A stretch of DNA of 64,000 nt from JANXSF01 sp043745195 (lineage in GTDB: Bacteria > Acidobacteriota > Terriglobia > Bryobacterales > Bryobacteraceae), in the NCBI GenBank assembly GCA_043745195.1, contig JAYTTF010000100.1:7406-71405 (forward strand), read 5' to 3'. Each line of letters starts with the position of its first letter. Position 1 is the first letter of the stretch. A program made the translations under genes and the position numbers. The notes beneath the pieces are model-generated. The model made no database searches. It had not been told where the DNA came from and worked only from the letters and a program-made list of their open reading frames with translations. Positions 34,235 to 44,084 of the stretch are shown piece by piece.

Positions 34235-35593
34235 GTGCATGTTCTTCTAGTTTCAACTTATGAAATGGGACGTCAACCTTTCGGACTGGCATCGCCTGCG
34301 GCCTGGCTGCGCGAAGCCGGCCATGAGGTAACTTGCGTTGATCTGGCCGTTTCGCCGTTGCCCAGTAATGAGGCTGCCCATGCGCAATTGATCGCATTCT
34401 ATTTGCCAATGCATACGGCAACGAGAATGGCACTATCCGTTTTGCGGCAAGTGAAAGAACTGAACCCCGATGCGCGTTATGTTGCCTATGGGCTTTACGC
34501 ACCTTTGAACAAGAACTTATTGTTGGAGCGCGGAATAGATACTGTTCTTGGTGGCGAGTTTGAAGCGGAGCTTCTGGCCATTGCGAATGGCTCAAAAGCA
34601 AATCCAAATCCCTTTGAGTTAGTAAAGCTTTCCTTCAAAGTTCCAGACAGAACAGGACTCCCCAATTTGAGCCGCTACGCCAAATTGCACGTGAATGGCG
34701 AAGCGCGGACAGTGGGTTACACCGAGGCTAGCCGCGGATGCAAGCATCTATGCCGCCACTGCCCCGTGGTGCCTGTCTATCAAGGCCAATTTCGTGTTGT
34801 CCAATCAGAAGTGGTGATGGAGGACGTGCGCCGTCAAGTGGCAGCAGGGGCACAGCACATTACATTTGGAGACCCCGATTTCCTCAACGGTCCTGGGCAC
34901 GCGCGCAAAATCGTCCAGCAATTGCATAGTGAATTTCCCTGGCTGACTTACGATGTGATTATCAAAGTGCAGCATCTATTGAATCATCCTGAGATGCTGC
35001 CTGTTCTCGTTAAGACAGGTTGCATGTTTGTGACATCCGCTGTAGAAAGTTTGGATGACATTGTTTTGGAAAAATTGGAAAAGCATCACACACGTGCGGA
35101 TTTTCTAGAAGTGGTGATGCTATGCCGCGAGGCGGGATTAGGATTTGTTCCAACCTTCATTGCGTTCACTCCTTGGACTACGATTGCCAGCTATCGCGAA
35201 TTGCTGCGGGTTTTGGCTGAAGAGGGACTCGTCACAAGCGTGGCCCCTGTGCAATTGGCTCTGCGATTGTTGATTCCGGCAGGTTCACGATTGCTTGAGT
35301 TAGAAGATGTGCAGAAGCAGGTGGAGGGTTTTGATAGCCAAGCACTAGTGCATCGTTGGCGACATGCGGACCCTGCGGTGGACGCTCTAAGTGCGAAGCT
35401 CCTCCAGTTGGTGGATAGGGAACAGAAACGAGGTACGGACCGCATGGCCATCTTCGCTGCCGTGTGGCAAGAGGCTGTGGGCACTGCACTGCCCGTGGAT
35501 TATGGCATCATGCCTCGGGCAACTGTACCCTATCTGGATGAGCCCTGGTATTGTTGAGCGGAGCCAACTGAAGAGCAGGTTGCTCTTATATAA
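34235..35593 (+). CDS. CUAEP-tail radical SAM selenoprotein (UGA read as selenocysteine)
   Basis: An N-terminal B12-binding-like Rossmann domain (VLLVSTYEMGRQPFGLASPA, about residues 1-120) precedes a radical SAM domain with the cluster motif EASRGCKHLCRHC (Cys169, Cys173, Cys176). The frame reaches TGA at 35555-35557 after PWYC. Reading TGA as selenocysteine gives C-U-A-E-P at 440-444, then TEEQVALI and TAA. This is the tail of the family NCBI names CUAEP/CCAEP-tail radical SAM (seleno)protein, in which Sec or Cys fills this place. A hairpin of SECIS type follows the UGA. The reaction of the family is unknown to me. Ordinary gene callers would stop at 35557. It is divergent from the MBOAT operon. 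Confidence 0.9.
35571..35587 (+). promoter_or_regulatory. Bacterial SECIS-like hairpin
   Basis: AAGAGCA GGT TGCTCTT forms a perfect 7-bp stem, or a 6-bp stem with loop AGGTT. The apical G residues lie about 21-22 bases after the UGA, inside the range of bacterial SECIS elements. The tip GCAGGTTGC is close to GCAGGTCTGC of the E. coli fdhF SECIS. It lies within the coding tail. Confidence 0.75.
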
Positions 35594-35618
35594 AATAACG
35601 AAACGAACAGGGTGGTCA

Positions 35619-37181
35619 CTACGGACCAATTTCCACAAACTGAATGTGGTGCTTGCGGTCGGAAATTCCGAGTTTCGGGCCTCTTGAAAAGGTTAATTCA
35701 GAGCGGTTGTGATCCTCGGAATTTGCCTCCAAGTAAGCAAGCACTCCCGTGTCGAGGAACACTCGGCGGCCGCTTCTGATTATTCCATGCACTTCCTTCG
35801 CCAGAAGCCCGTGCCGGCTGAGGTCTGCCTTGCGCCAACTCGTACCCATATTAAAATACTTCATCCACCAGTTGTCACAGGTGAACCTGTCATAGTAGAC
35901 AACCACATCGCCAGTCCATATTGCGCGTGCCTGTAAGGCAAGGTGGAGAGGTGGAGATGCCTCCACATGGGCGTACGGGCCGATGTACATAGCCAAATTC
36001 AGGGACGCCATCAAGACCACGAAAGCCGGAAGCGGGTGCGAAAGCTGGCGGCCGCGCAGATTGGTCCGCCGCAGCAGCGATCCCAACAGAAGAACGAACG
36101 CCGGAAGGCAGAACAGCCGGTAGTACGGATACTCGGTAAGCCATACCGACAAGAAAGCTAGAAAACCAGCCAGCCAAACCAAGGGAAAATGTACACCCGC
36201 TTGAAAAGTCCACAGCGGGCGGCGCCAATCCCGCTGCCAGAATGCGCGCACAATCGATGCCGCACAAAGCGCCACGATCACCGCGACTGGAATCAGCAGG
36301 CTGACGTCAATGTGACCCAGCGCCAGCGAGACCCTTCCACCGAACAACGTGCGCAGATTCGCCAGCAGCATGTCCGTTGCGTGTCCGAAGAACGGCTTGC
36401 GCGCCAGAACATCGGACCCGTTGGAGGTGATCCACGTAAGAAACATTATTGGATCGGCCGGACGCCGCAGCATAACGAACCAAACGGCCAGATATGCCCC
36501 TGCAACCGAGCCACCAGAAACCGCCATGTAGACGAGCACTCTGCGGGCGCGGGCGGTGCGGTTCGGCCAGGCCCGATGCGTCCATATCGCCACCAGCATC
36601 GCCGGATAAAAGCAGATCGCGATCTGATGGATCAGCATCGCCAGCGCATGGAACAGGCCAATCAATAGAACGGAAGGCCCCTTGCGCCTCGCCACAAGAA
36701 GCGCACAGATCATCAGTGCGGTGGTACCTGGCACATACGCGTTTGCATCGGTAGAAAATTTCCACCATGTGGCCGAGAACGCAAAAAGCAGCGTTAACCA
36801 GATGCTTACCATGTACCGTGCGGTTACACGCAGAAGCAAATGGAACAGCATGCAAGAAGCCGCAACGCTCGATAGGATGCTCCACAGTACCAATACGTCA
36901 AGCGCGCGGATCCCCGGGGCAACGCTCTTCAACGACAAATATATTCCCCGCCCAATGGCGTTGTACATCAGATGGTTAGGGTTGTAATAAACAGGCCCAA
37001 GCGCCTCACCGGAGAAATAGTGGCCGCTTTCGTCTTGTTCCACCCCCTCAATGTTCAGCGCAAATCCGATCCCGTCCCAATAGTGGTTACGGGTGGGCAG
37101 CCCGAAGTACACGAGCAGCAGAGAAAATGCTAAGGCACATGTAGTCAAGCCCCTAAGTGCAAAAGGCGTTCGGACAGACAA
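35619..37181 (-). CDS. Polytopic membrane protein, possibly a GT-C fold glycosyltransferase
   Basis: The 520 residues include roughly ten hydrophobic helices and a first periplasmic loop containing NHYWDGIGFALNIEG, whose Asp resembles the loop-1 acidic motif of GT-C (family 39-like) glycosyltransferases. The last 120 residues are soluble (GDVVVYYDRFTCDNWWMKY). No closer family is recognised. The only upstream start is TTG at 37181, without a clear ribosome-binding site. Base composition looks richer in GC than the neighbours, which may mean transfer. It converges on the selenoprotein gene 25 bases away. Confidence 0.7.
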   Translation of the reverse strand: MSVRTPFALRGLTTCALAFSLLLVYFGLPTRNHYWDGIGFALNIEGVEQDESGHYFSGEALGPVYYNPNHLMYNAIGRGIYLSLKSVAPGIRALDVLVLWSILSSVAASCMLFHLLLRVTARYMVSIWLTLLFAFSATWWKFSTDANAYVPGTTALMICALLVARRKGPSVLLIGLFHALAMLIHQIAICFYPAMLVAIWTHRAWPNRTARARRVLVYMAVSGGSVAGAYLAVWFVMLRRPADPIMFLTWITSNGSDVLARKPFFGHATDMLLANLRTLFGGRVSLALGHIDVSLLIPVAVIVALCAASIVRAFWQRDWRRPLWTFQAGVHFPLVWLAGFLAFLSVWLTEYPYYRLFCLPAFVLLLGSLLRRTNLRGRQLSHPLPAFVVLMASLNLAMYIGPYAHVEASPPLHLALQARAIWTGDVVVYYDRFTCDNWWMKYFNMGTSWRKADLSRHGLLAKEVHGIIRSGRRVFLDTGVLAYLEANSEDHNRSELTFSRGPKLGISDRKHHIQFVEIGP

Positions 37182-37362
37182 AATTTAGAATCCCATTACG
37201 ACGTGAACTTGCCCCGAAGGGCGTTTTGATTAGTATAATCGATACTCGAAATTCGGTGTGAAATTATTTGTGGCGTCCAACAGAGAATTAATATTAAGAA
37301 GTTTTGGCGCGGGTGACAGCTCCAACAAGAATGAATCGCCGAATTCGATGAAGTTCTTTAGT

Positions 37363-38568
37363 TTACGGTCCGACGCCCAAGCTTCTAATCACTTTTTCAA
37401 CGGCGCTGACGATTGCCTCTGGACTCTCTGATGGAATGTCGTGACCACTATTTAGAACAATAATATTCTCACCACGGCTTGAAAGACGTACTAACCGCAT
37501 CTGCAAGTCTGTCCAAATCCTGGAAATTCCGCGTGGTCATGCTTGCTCATGCCATCCATCAGTAGTTCGTCAGAGTTCTTTCCAGCGGTGAGTACAATTA
37601 ACGGTTTATCTTCGAAATTAGATGCAGCACGAGATTGTTCAGCACTCTCTTCCTGTTCCATAAATTCTAATTCGCTTGCACGCGCCTTCAGATACTTCGA
37701 TTGAAGAATCAGGTAAGTAGTCCCTTCAATTCCTCCAGGAAAACCCCGAAACGCTCTGAGCTGCAGCAACACACGCGCCATTCCAAGTTCAATGAAAACC
37801 GGAGCCCAAGTTGCTTGGCTTTTGTAGCGGCTCAATTGCTGCGCGCCAATTTGCTTCCAGCCGACGGCAGCAACCAATACTGATCCTCCTGTGTGGAATC
37901 TACTAAAACGATTCCAGCTACTTGATCTGGAAATACGGAATTATAGAGCCGAACGGTGCACCCGCCAAAGGAATGCCCCACTAAAACAAAGCCGTTCGCC
38001 TGCATTCTTCAACCCGGTTCGCTGCCGCCATAACCGGCATGATCACAGGAACAGACACGGGTTAGCTTCGCTATTCTTGGTTGCACCCGATTCCATTGCA
38101 GTATGTTGTCGCCTAGACCGGCTTCAAGAATCACAGTCGGGCTTCCGGTGCAATTTAGTTTGAGCTTTGAGCCGCTGGTATTGAATAACCGGCCAAGCTC
38201 AGGGGTTTGCTTGGCATCAAGCTTGATAACAGTACAACAAATGGCTTAAAACAATTGGACTTGCCGTCATAGGATCAGCGCAATAGCATCACCCAAATGG
38301 TGAGACTGAAGTGCGTAAAAAAGGTCGCCAAAAATGACACGGTACCCACGCCGCTACGCCTAGAGCTCTATGGATTTCATTCGGAGTTCTGTCGCTTCAG
38401 GCCATGGAACCATGTCCCCGTTGGCTCGCGATACCCTGATCTTCGAGACAGTCAACTGCCGTTGCTAGGTTCAAGGTGTTAGCGATTGCCTGATACAGTG
38501 CTCCGGTTATTCCGAGAACAAACAGTATTCCGACGGCATTTCGCAGCCACCGAATCTTGTTGCATATT
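37363..38568 (-). pseudogene. Degraded membrane-anchored alpha/beta-hydrolase
   Basis: Pieces of one alpha/beta-hydrolase lie in order on the minus strand but in different frames: a transmembrane start (RWLRNAVGILFVLGITGALYQ near 38500-38560), a domain start (LNCTGSPTVILEAGLGDN), CDHAGYGGSEPG followed by a stop, the nucleophile elbow VLVGHSFGGC, the middle KQIGAQQLSRYKSQATWAPV, and the C-terminal His region NSGHDIPSESPEAIVSAVEK ending at 37363. Residues between GSEPG and the elbow are missing, unrelated sequence interrupts the N-terminal part around 38250-38470, and at least one further frameshift lies near 37510. The gene is certainly non-functional. The 180 bases to its left hold nothing recognisable. 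Confidence 0.85.
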
Positions 38569-38601
38569 TAATTTAACTATCTTAGTAACTAACAATGGGT
38601 T

Positions 38602-39375
38602 TCAATTCCCTCGCGCTTGAACTGCTTCTTCCACAATGGCAATCAGTTCCTCTCGGGTCAGCGTGATCTTCCCCGATTGGCCCAAATCTTCAGCAACCAC
38701 CGGGCACCCTGGCGAGGCCGCAGCTTTAGAAACCACTCCATAGCGTGTCCGCGAATCAAACAGCTTGTCCACTTCCTCGCGCGGCAGAACCTTAGGACCG
38801 CCCAACAACTCGCTGACCAACGCTATGCGAGCAGTATGTTCCAATGTTTCCATTTTGAAAAAAGCATTCCATAAATCGCTGCCATAACAAACTGCACCAT
38901 GATTGGCCATTAGCAGCGCATCGTATTTGGGAATGTAAGGAACCATGCCATCTGTCAAGGCAGGAGTACCGGGTAGGCCGTATTCAGCCAGAGGAACACA
39001 GCCCAAGCCAATAATCACTTCCGGCAGAATGGCCAAATTCAAGGGCCGCCCGGCAACGGCAAAGCCTGTTGCAACGGGAGGATGGCAATGCACCACAGCA
39101 CGCACATCCTGGCGCATAGAATAGATGGTGAGGTGCATCATGATTTCACTGGTGCGCTCTCGCTTACCTTCAATCTTGTTGCCATGCATGTCGCAGATGA
39201 TCAAGTCATCGGGCTTCATCATACCTTTGGAAATACCGGTAGGCGTGCAAAGAACACGTGCCTGGTCCAAACGGTAACTGACATTACCGTCGTTTGAAGC
39301 CACCCAACCTTTTTGGTAAATCAGCTTGCCGATCTCAACAATAATTTCGCGCAGTTCGCGCTCAGTCAACGGCAT
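38602..39375 (-). CDS. Class II aldolase/adducin family protein
   Basis: The 257-residue product from ATG at 39375 has the class II aldolase fold: SNDGNVSYRL near the start, the zinc ligands in VVHCHPPVATGFA, MANHGAVCYG with the third His, and a catalytic Glu in the LPEVIIG region. Relatives are L-fuculose-phosphate and rhamnulose-phosphate aldolases. The substrate is a phosphorylated sugar or a related hydroxy-keto compound. It stands alone, flanked by a pseudogene and the divergent rhomboid gene. Confidence 0.88.
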   Translation of the reverse strand: MPLTERELREIIVEIGKLIYQKGWVASNDGNVSYRLDQARVLCTPTGISKGMMKPDDLIICDMHGNKIEGKRERTSEIMMHLTIYSMRQDVRAVVHCHPPVATGFAVAGRPLNLAILPEVIIGLGCVPLAEYGLPGTPALTDGMVPYIPKYDALLMANHGAVCYGSDLWNAFFKMETLEHTARIALVSELLGGPKVLPREEVDKLFDSRTRYGVVSKAAASPGCPVVAEDLGQSGKITLTREELIAIVEEAVQARGN

Positions 39376-39534
39376 TGGAATCCTACGATTGTAACAAACA
39401 GGAAAGCTAAACCCTTGGAACAGACCTGACATTGCCAGCTACAATCGTGCAACAAATTTGGGGTCATATTGTTTTTACCTGATCATATGCCAAACCAACG
39501 TTAGAATGGTAGGAAAGCATGAATTGGACGACAC

Positions 39535-40344
39535 GTGGATAAACGAAGGATGTGCCCGAATTGCCGGGCAATGATTACCAGCGACGATAAAGTTTGCCCT
39601 TATTGTGAAGCGCAGGTGGGTTCCAGAGCCATTGATTTAAGGGCTCCAGACAATCTAATGGGGGGCTTGATGCCCGCCAACCGGTTTGTGACTTCACTGC
39701 TTCTACTGGTGAACGCAGCTATATTTCTGACGGTTTACATTTCCGACAACCAGGATTTCGTCCGAACAGCGTATAAGAATGGACGCGGGATTTTGCTTGG
39801 CGGCGAATGGTGGCGTTTGATCACCGCCGGATATTTGCATGCCAACTTGTTGCATATCGCCATGAATGCCTGGGCAATTTTCGATATGGGCGCGTTTGTG
39901 GAAGATCTAATCGGGGCCAAGCGCATGTTCACCGTCTTCACGGTGGCAACTGTTAGTGGATTTCTGCTTAGCTCGTTTTGGAACCCTGTGATACCCTCGC
40001 TGGGCGCCAGCGCAGGAGCGTTCGGATTAATAGGCGCGCTGATCGCTTATGGCGTCAACTCCCGCAGTTCGCATGGCCAGGCGATTAAGCGCTACTACAT
40101 TGAGTCTGCTGTTTTCGGAATTGTTGTGGGGTTGATTGGTATTTTTCCCATCGATAACGCCGCTCACCTGGGTGGACTTATCGGCGGATTCGTAACAGCC
40201 TGGGTTGCTGGTGAGCCCCGACTTGTCAACGATTGGAAAGAAAAGATATGGACCGTGGGCTCAGCACTTTCGTTGATAATTACGCTGGCTGCATTTGCCC
40301 GAATGTATTTGCGTTTTATTGAAATTTCAACTATCAATCGGTAG
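39535..40344 (+). CDS. Rhomboid family intramembrane serine protease with zinc ribbon
   Basis: The N-terminus carries a zinc ribbon (CPNC at 7-10 and CPYC at 21-24) followed by six or so membrane helices. The catalytic dyad is Ser159 in LGASAGAFG and His211 in NAAHLGGLIGG. The oxyanion-side motif LLHIAMNAW is also present. Rhomboids cleave membrane-anchored proteins within the bilayer. GTG at 39535 is used because it keeps the ribbon; the next ATG would cut off only five residues. Shine-Dalgarno pairing is weak. Confidence 0.9.
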   Translation: MDKRRMCPNCRAMITSDDKVCPYCEAQVGSRAIDLRAPDNLMGGLMPANRFVTSLLLLVNAAIFLTVYISDNQDFVRTAYKNGRGILLGGEWWRLITAGYLHANLLHIAMNAWAIFDMGAFVEDLIGAKRMFTVFTVATVSGFLLSSFWNPVIPSLGASAGAFGLIGALIAYGVNSRSSHGQAIKRYYIESAVFGIVVGLIGIFPIDNAAHLGGLIGGFVTAWVAGEPRLVNDWKEKIWTVGSALSLIITLAAFARMYLRFIEISTINR

Positions 40345-40593
40345 TGGTGGTAAGCACACTATTGATGTTGCCTCACCTGTCCAGCCGGGATCGAATCGAC
40401 AAGTTACACTTTACGATGCGTCCGATGCGTCCCAAACTGGAACGGCCTTCGTGACGACAGAATATTGTTCAGCCAATTCAAGCGTTTCCTCAGTGACAGC
40501 CAGTACAAAGTCCCCCTGGCTGGCTTTCTGGAAATAAGATATACTCCATCAATCCGATGTCCTAATTATCGGAGCATTCGCTTTGGAGTTTCC
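40345..40593. other. Leader region of the TonB-dependent receptor
   Basis: The 249 bases hold no convincing gene. TTGGAG at 40583-40588 is the ribosome-binding site of the receptor gene, six bases before its ATG. A short direct repeat, GATGCGTCC twice, occurs at about 40416. Confidence 0.45.
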
Positions 40594-43500
40594 ATGTATA
40601 GAAAATCACTCTTGACCATTACACTCGCCTGCATGTTTGCTGCAACCACTCTCTCCGGGCAAGAGGTTCGCGCCAGCCTTTCAGGAATTATCTCGGACCC
40701 TTCCGGCGCACCCATCCCTGCGGCGCAAATCACCGTAACTAACATTGCCAAAAACACGCGCATCGTCAGTACTTCGAACGAAAGTGGCCTTTACAGTACG
40801 CCGCTGCTTGAACCAGCCGCCTACAAAGTGGTTGTGGAAAAAGACGGCTTCCGCCGTGTTGTGCGTGAAAGCGTGGTTCTGCAGTCCCTCGACAAAACAC
40901 GGCTTGACGTGCAGCTGCAAATTGGCTCAGTCACTGATTCCATCACCGTCAACGATTCCATATCCCAACTTCAAACGGAAACGGCTAACCGCGATACGGC
41001 CATCAACAATCAACTGATCGCCAATTTACCCACGCAAGGCCGCAATCCTTTCCAAATTGCCTGGGCCGCGCCGGGAGTTTTCAAGGCCGGCGGCTGGCGG
41101 TATTTGCGCTCCTTCGACATCGCCGGGACTACGGGCTTTTCGGTTAACGGTGGTCGCAGCGGCGAAAACGAAGTGCTGCTTGATGGAATGAGCAACGTCC
41201 GTTCCAGCCGCACCGTAATTCACGTGCCGACGATGGAATCTGTGCAGGAATTCAAAGTCTTAACCAATACATACGACGCTCAATACGGCCGCACCGGCGG
41301 TGGTATCGTCACCATGGTTACAAAGTCGGGAACCAATCAGGTGCACGGCAACCTGTTTGAATATTTTCAGAACTCCAAGCTGAATGCTAACCAGACGGAA
41401 TTGAACGCCGGCGGTATTAAGAAGTCTCCAAATAACATCAACTCATATGGCTTCTTCTTGTCTGGCCCCGTCTATATTCCCAAAATCTTCGATGGCCGCA
41501 ACAGGATTTTCTGGACTATCTCACACGAATCGATGCGTCAACGCTCGGCCGATCCTGGCGTTGTGACCGTTCCCACCCTGGAATGGCGCACCGGTGATTT
41601 CTCCACTCTGCGCAACGCCCAGAATCAGGCGGTACTTATATATGACCCTCTTACCACCATCGCTGATGGAACGCGTCAGCCCTTCGCAGGCAATCGTCTC
41701 CCGGCTAACCGCATCACACCCATCGCCACAAACGCATTGAAGTTTTATCCGGGGCCAACATCGGAAGGCACTGGTCCGGCAAAAGTGAACAATTACCCCT
41801 ACCCCTCCCGTTGGGTCGCCGACATGTTTCAATGGTCAGGACGGTTGGATTATCAGATTAACGCCCGCAACAACACCAACTTTCGCTATGGCCAGAATCC
41901 ATTTACTGAATACCGCGGACTGGTCTTCATCAAAAACCCAAGCGACGTGAATCCTGCTGAGCCTACCGGCAACGCTCCGCTCATCCGAAATGGCCGCACG
42001 ATTGGCTTCAATTGGACGTCCACGCTTACACCCACCACAACCTTTGATCTTCGTCTGGGCCTTAACCGCTGGGAACAGACCAGCGGCAGCTCTTATGGCA
42101 ACGGCTACGATCCCAAATTGCTGGGCTTTGATCCCAACCTTGTCAGCCAGTTCACTCGTGTTGCTTTCCCCCGTTTTGACTTCAACGGTGTATACCAATC
42201 AATGGGCCCCGGCAGCCTTCTGAACGCGGGCAACAATGATACCTATACAATTCAACCGAACTTAAACAAGGTTGTGGGCCGCCATTTCCTCAAGTTTGGC
42301 TTTGAGGCGCGCCGTTACAACGACAACACCTTGAACCCTGGTGCTGCTACTGGGACTTACAATTTTGGAAAGAACTGGACGCAGGCTGTTTCCAACCGCG
42401 CTGATGCCACATCGGGAAACGAGTTGGCTACCTTCTTACTTGGCTATCCGACATCAGCTGCCGTTGACCGCAATATTGACCCTGCCTTTGTTCACTACTT
42501 CTATGCGGGCTTCTTCCAGGATGACTTCAAAATTTCCTCACGTCTCACGCTTAACCTTGGCATGCGATGGGATTATGAATCGCCAGCTTACGAACGCTAT
42601 AACCGCATGGTGCAATCGCTTGACTTCAACGCCGCCAGCCCGATCGCAGCGCAGGCTACCGGCCTCAACTTAAAGGGCGCAGTTCGCTTCGCGAACACTG
42701 GTGGAGCTTCGCGTGGATCCTTCGCGCCTGATCGTAACAATTTTGCGCCTCGAGTGGGCTTTGCCTATCGCTTAACCAATAAGTGGGTTGTTCGCGGCGG
42801 GTATGGCCTTTACTTCCTTGGTCAGGATGCGACCGGTTCCAACCAGGGCTTCAGCCAGCGCACCAATGCCACGGTGACAGTGGACAACCTGGTTCCCGCA
42901 GTTACGCTCGCCAACGCATTTACTAATCAGGTGGGTGGCCGTCTTCTCCCGGCGGTTGGCAATTCCGAAGGTGCGGCAAGCTTTCTTGGCCAGGGCATTG
43001 GAGTAAATTACCAGAATCGCCCTTTGCCTTACTCTCATCAATACTCGTTCGATATCCAGCGCGAGCTTCCAGGCGGAGTGCTGTTTGAAGCTGCGTATGT
43101 GGGTAATCAAACGCGCAAACTGCCAATAAGTTCCACAGCGAATTACATTTCAGCCAGCGAGTTAAATCGCCGCACTGCTACTGGAGTAATCGACAATGCT
43201 TATTACAACGCACAAGTCCCCAACCCCATGCGTGGACTGATCCCCAACAATGCCGCTTTGAATGGCGCCACGATTACACGGCAAACGTTGTTGTTCACTT
43301 TCCCGCAATATTCGCCGTTGACAATCAGCAATGTGCCCATTGGCCGGCAGCGCTACGACAGTTTCCAATTGAAGGCTTCCAAGCGGTTCACTTCTGGTCT
43401 TACCTTCCTGACAAGCTATACCGGAGCCAAGACTCTGGAACAGATCAGCTTCCAGAACGTTCAGGATTTTAACGTCGCCACTCCGAACAATTCCGTTCTG

Positions 43501-44067
43501 GTCAAACAGTCCGCCGATCAGATTGACGTTCCCCGTAAGTTCAACTTCGCAGGCGTCTTTGAACTGCCCTTCGGCAAAGGCAAGCACTTTGCAACGAACA
43601 TCAACAAGGTTGGCAACTTCCTGATTGGTGGGTGGGAACTGAATGCAAATATTACTTATATGAAGGGGCTGAATCTGAATTATCCGAATGCTGCACAAGC
43701 GACACCGGGCAGCGCTGCTCTTGATAACCCGACCATCGCGCAGTACTTCAACACCAGCCTTTGGAACGATTCCACCGGCAAGCGCGTTGGCACACAAGAG
43801 CCCTTCACGCTGCGTAACTTTCCGCTACGCTTTTCCAACGTCCGGCTTCCGGGCTATAAGAACTGGGATGCGTCCATCTCAAAGTACTTCCCTATCCACG
43901 AACGATTGAGAGCGCAATTCAAGTTTGAAGCGGTGAATGCTTTGAACCGTCCATGGTTCACCGGCATCCAGTCTGTGGACGTAACCAATGCGCAGTTCGG
44001 CCGGCTCAATCCTTCGCAGGGCAATTTGCCAAGGTTTCTGAAGCTTGGTTTGAATTTGCAATTCTAA
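40594..44067 (+). CDS. TonB-dependent receptor with carboxypeptidase-regulatory domain (Oar-like)
   Basis: The 1157-residue outer-membrane protein starts with a signal peptide (MYRKSLLTITLACMFAATTL), then a carboxypeptidase-regulatory-like beta domain (ASLSGIISDPSGAPIPAAQI through VVVEKDGFRR, about residues 25-115). A plug domain follows (TQGRNPFQIAWAAPGVF; GFSVNGGRSGENEVLLDGM), then a long beta-barrel ending in LKLGLNLQF, with the terminal Phe typical for barrel assembly. Such receptors are abundant in Acidobacteria and take up large or scarce compounds. No SusD-like partner or TonB gene is close, and the ligand is unknown. It converges on the pyrimidine operon with 17 bases between. Confidence 0.93.
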   Translation: MYRKSLLTITLACMFAATTLSGQEVRASLSGIISDPSGAPIPAAQITVTNIAKNTRIVSTSNESGLYSTPLLEPAAYKVVVEKDGFRRVVRESVVLQSLDKTRLDVQLQIGSVTDSITVNDSISQLQTETANRDTAINNQLIANLPTQGRNPFQIAWAAPGVFKAGGWRYLRSFDIAGTTGFSVNGGRSGENEVLLDGMSNVRSSRTVIHVPTMESVQEFKVLTNTYDAQYGRTGGGIVTMVTKSGTNQVHGNLFEYFQNSKLNANQTELNAGGIKKSPNNINSYGFFLSGPVYIPKIFDGRNRIFWTISHESMRQRSADPGVVTVPTLEWRTGDFSTLRNAQNQAVLIYDPLTTIADGTRQPFAGNRLPANRITPIATNALKFYPGPTSEGTGPAKVNNYPYPSRWVADMFQWSGRLDYQINARNNTNFRYGQNPFTEYRGLVFIKNPSDVNPAEPTGNAPLIRNGRTIGFNWTSTLTPTTTFDLRLGLNRWEQTSGSSYGNGYDPKLLGFDPNLVSQFTRVAFPRFDFNGVYQSMGPGSLLNAGNNDTYTIQPNLNKVVGRHFLKFGFEARRYNDNTLNPGAATGTYNFGKNWTQAVSNRADATSGNELATFLLGYPTSAAVDRNIDPAFVHYFYAGFFQDDFKISSRLTLNLGMRWDYESPAYERYNRMVQSLDFNAASPIAAQATGLNLKGAVRFANTGGASRGSFAPDRNNFAPRVGFAYRLTNKWVVRGGYGLYFLGQDATGSNQGFSQRTNATVTVDNLVPAVTLANAFTNQVGGRLLPAVGNSEGAASFLGQGIGVNYQNRPLPYSHQYSFDIQRELPGGVLFEAAYVGNQTRKLPISSTANYISASELNRRTATGVIDNAYYNAQVPNPMRGLIPNNAALNGATITRQTLLFTFPQYSPLTISNVPIGRQRYDSFQLKASKRFTSGLTFLTSYTGAKTLEQISFQNVQDFNVATPNNSVLVKQSADQIDVPRKFNFAGVFELPFGKGKHFATNINKVGNFLIGGWELNANITYMKGLNLNYPNAAQATPGSAALDNPTIAQYFNTSLWNDSTGKRVGTQEPFTLRNFPLRFSNVRLPGYKNWDASISKYFPIHERLRAQFKFEAVNALNRPWFTGIQSVDVTNAQFGRLNPSQGNLPRFLKLGLNLQF

Positions 44068-44084
44068 GATTCAAGAGTTATTTG

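Noticed and set aside
35571..35593. Rho-independent terminator after the radical SAM gene
   Set aside because: The stem is followed by TATATAA and not by a T-run; position and loop fit a SECIS element better.
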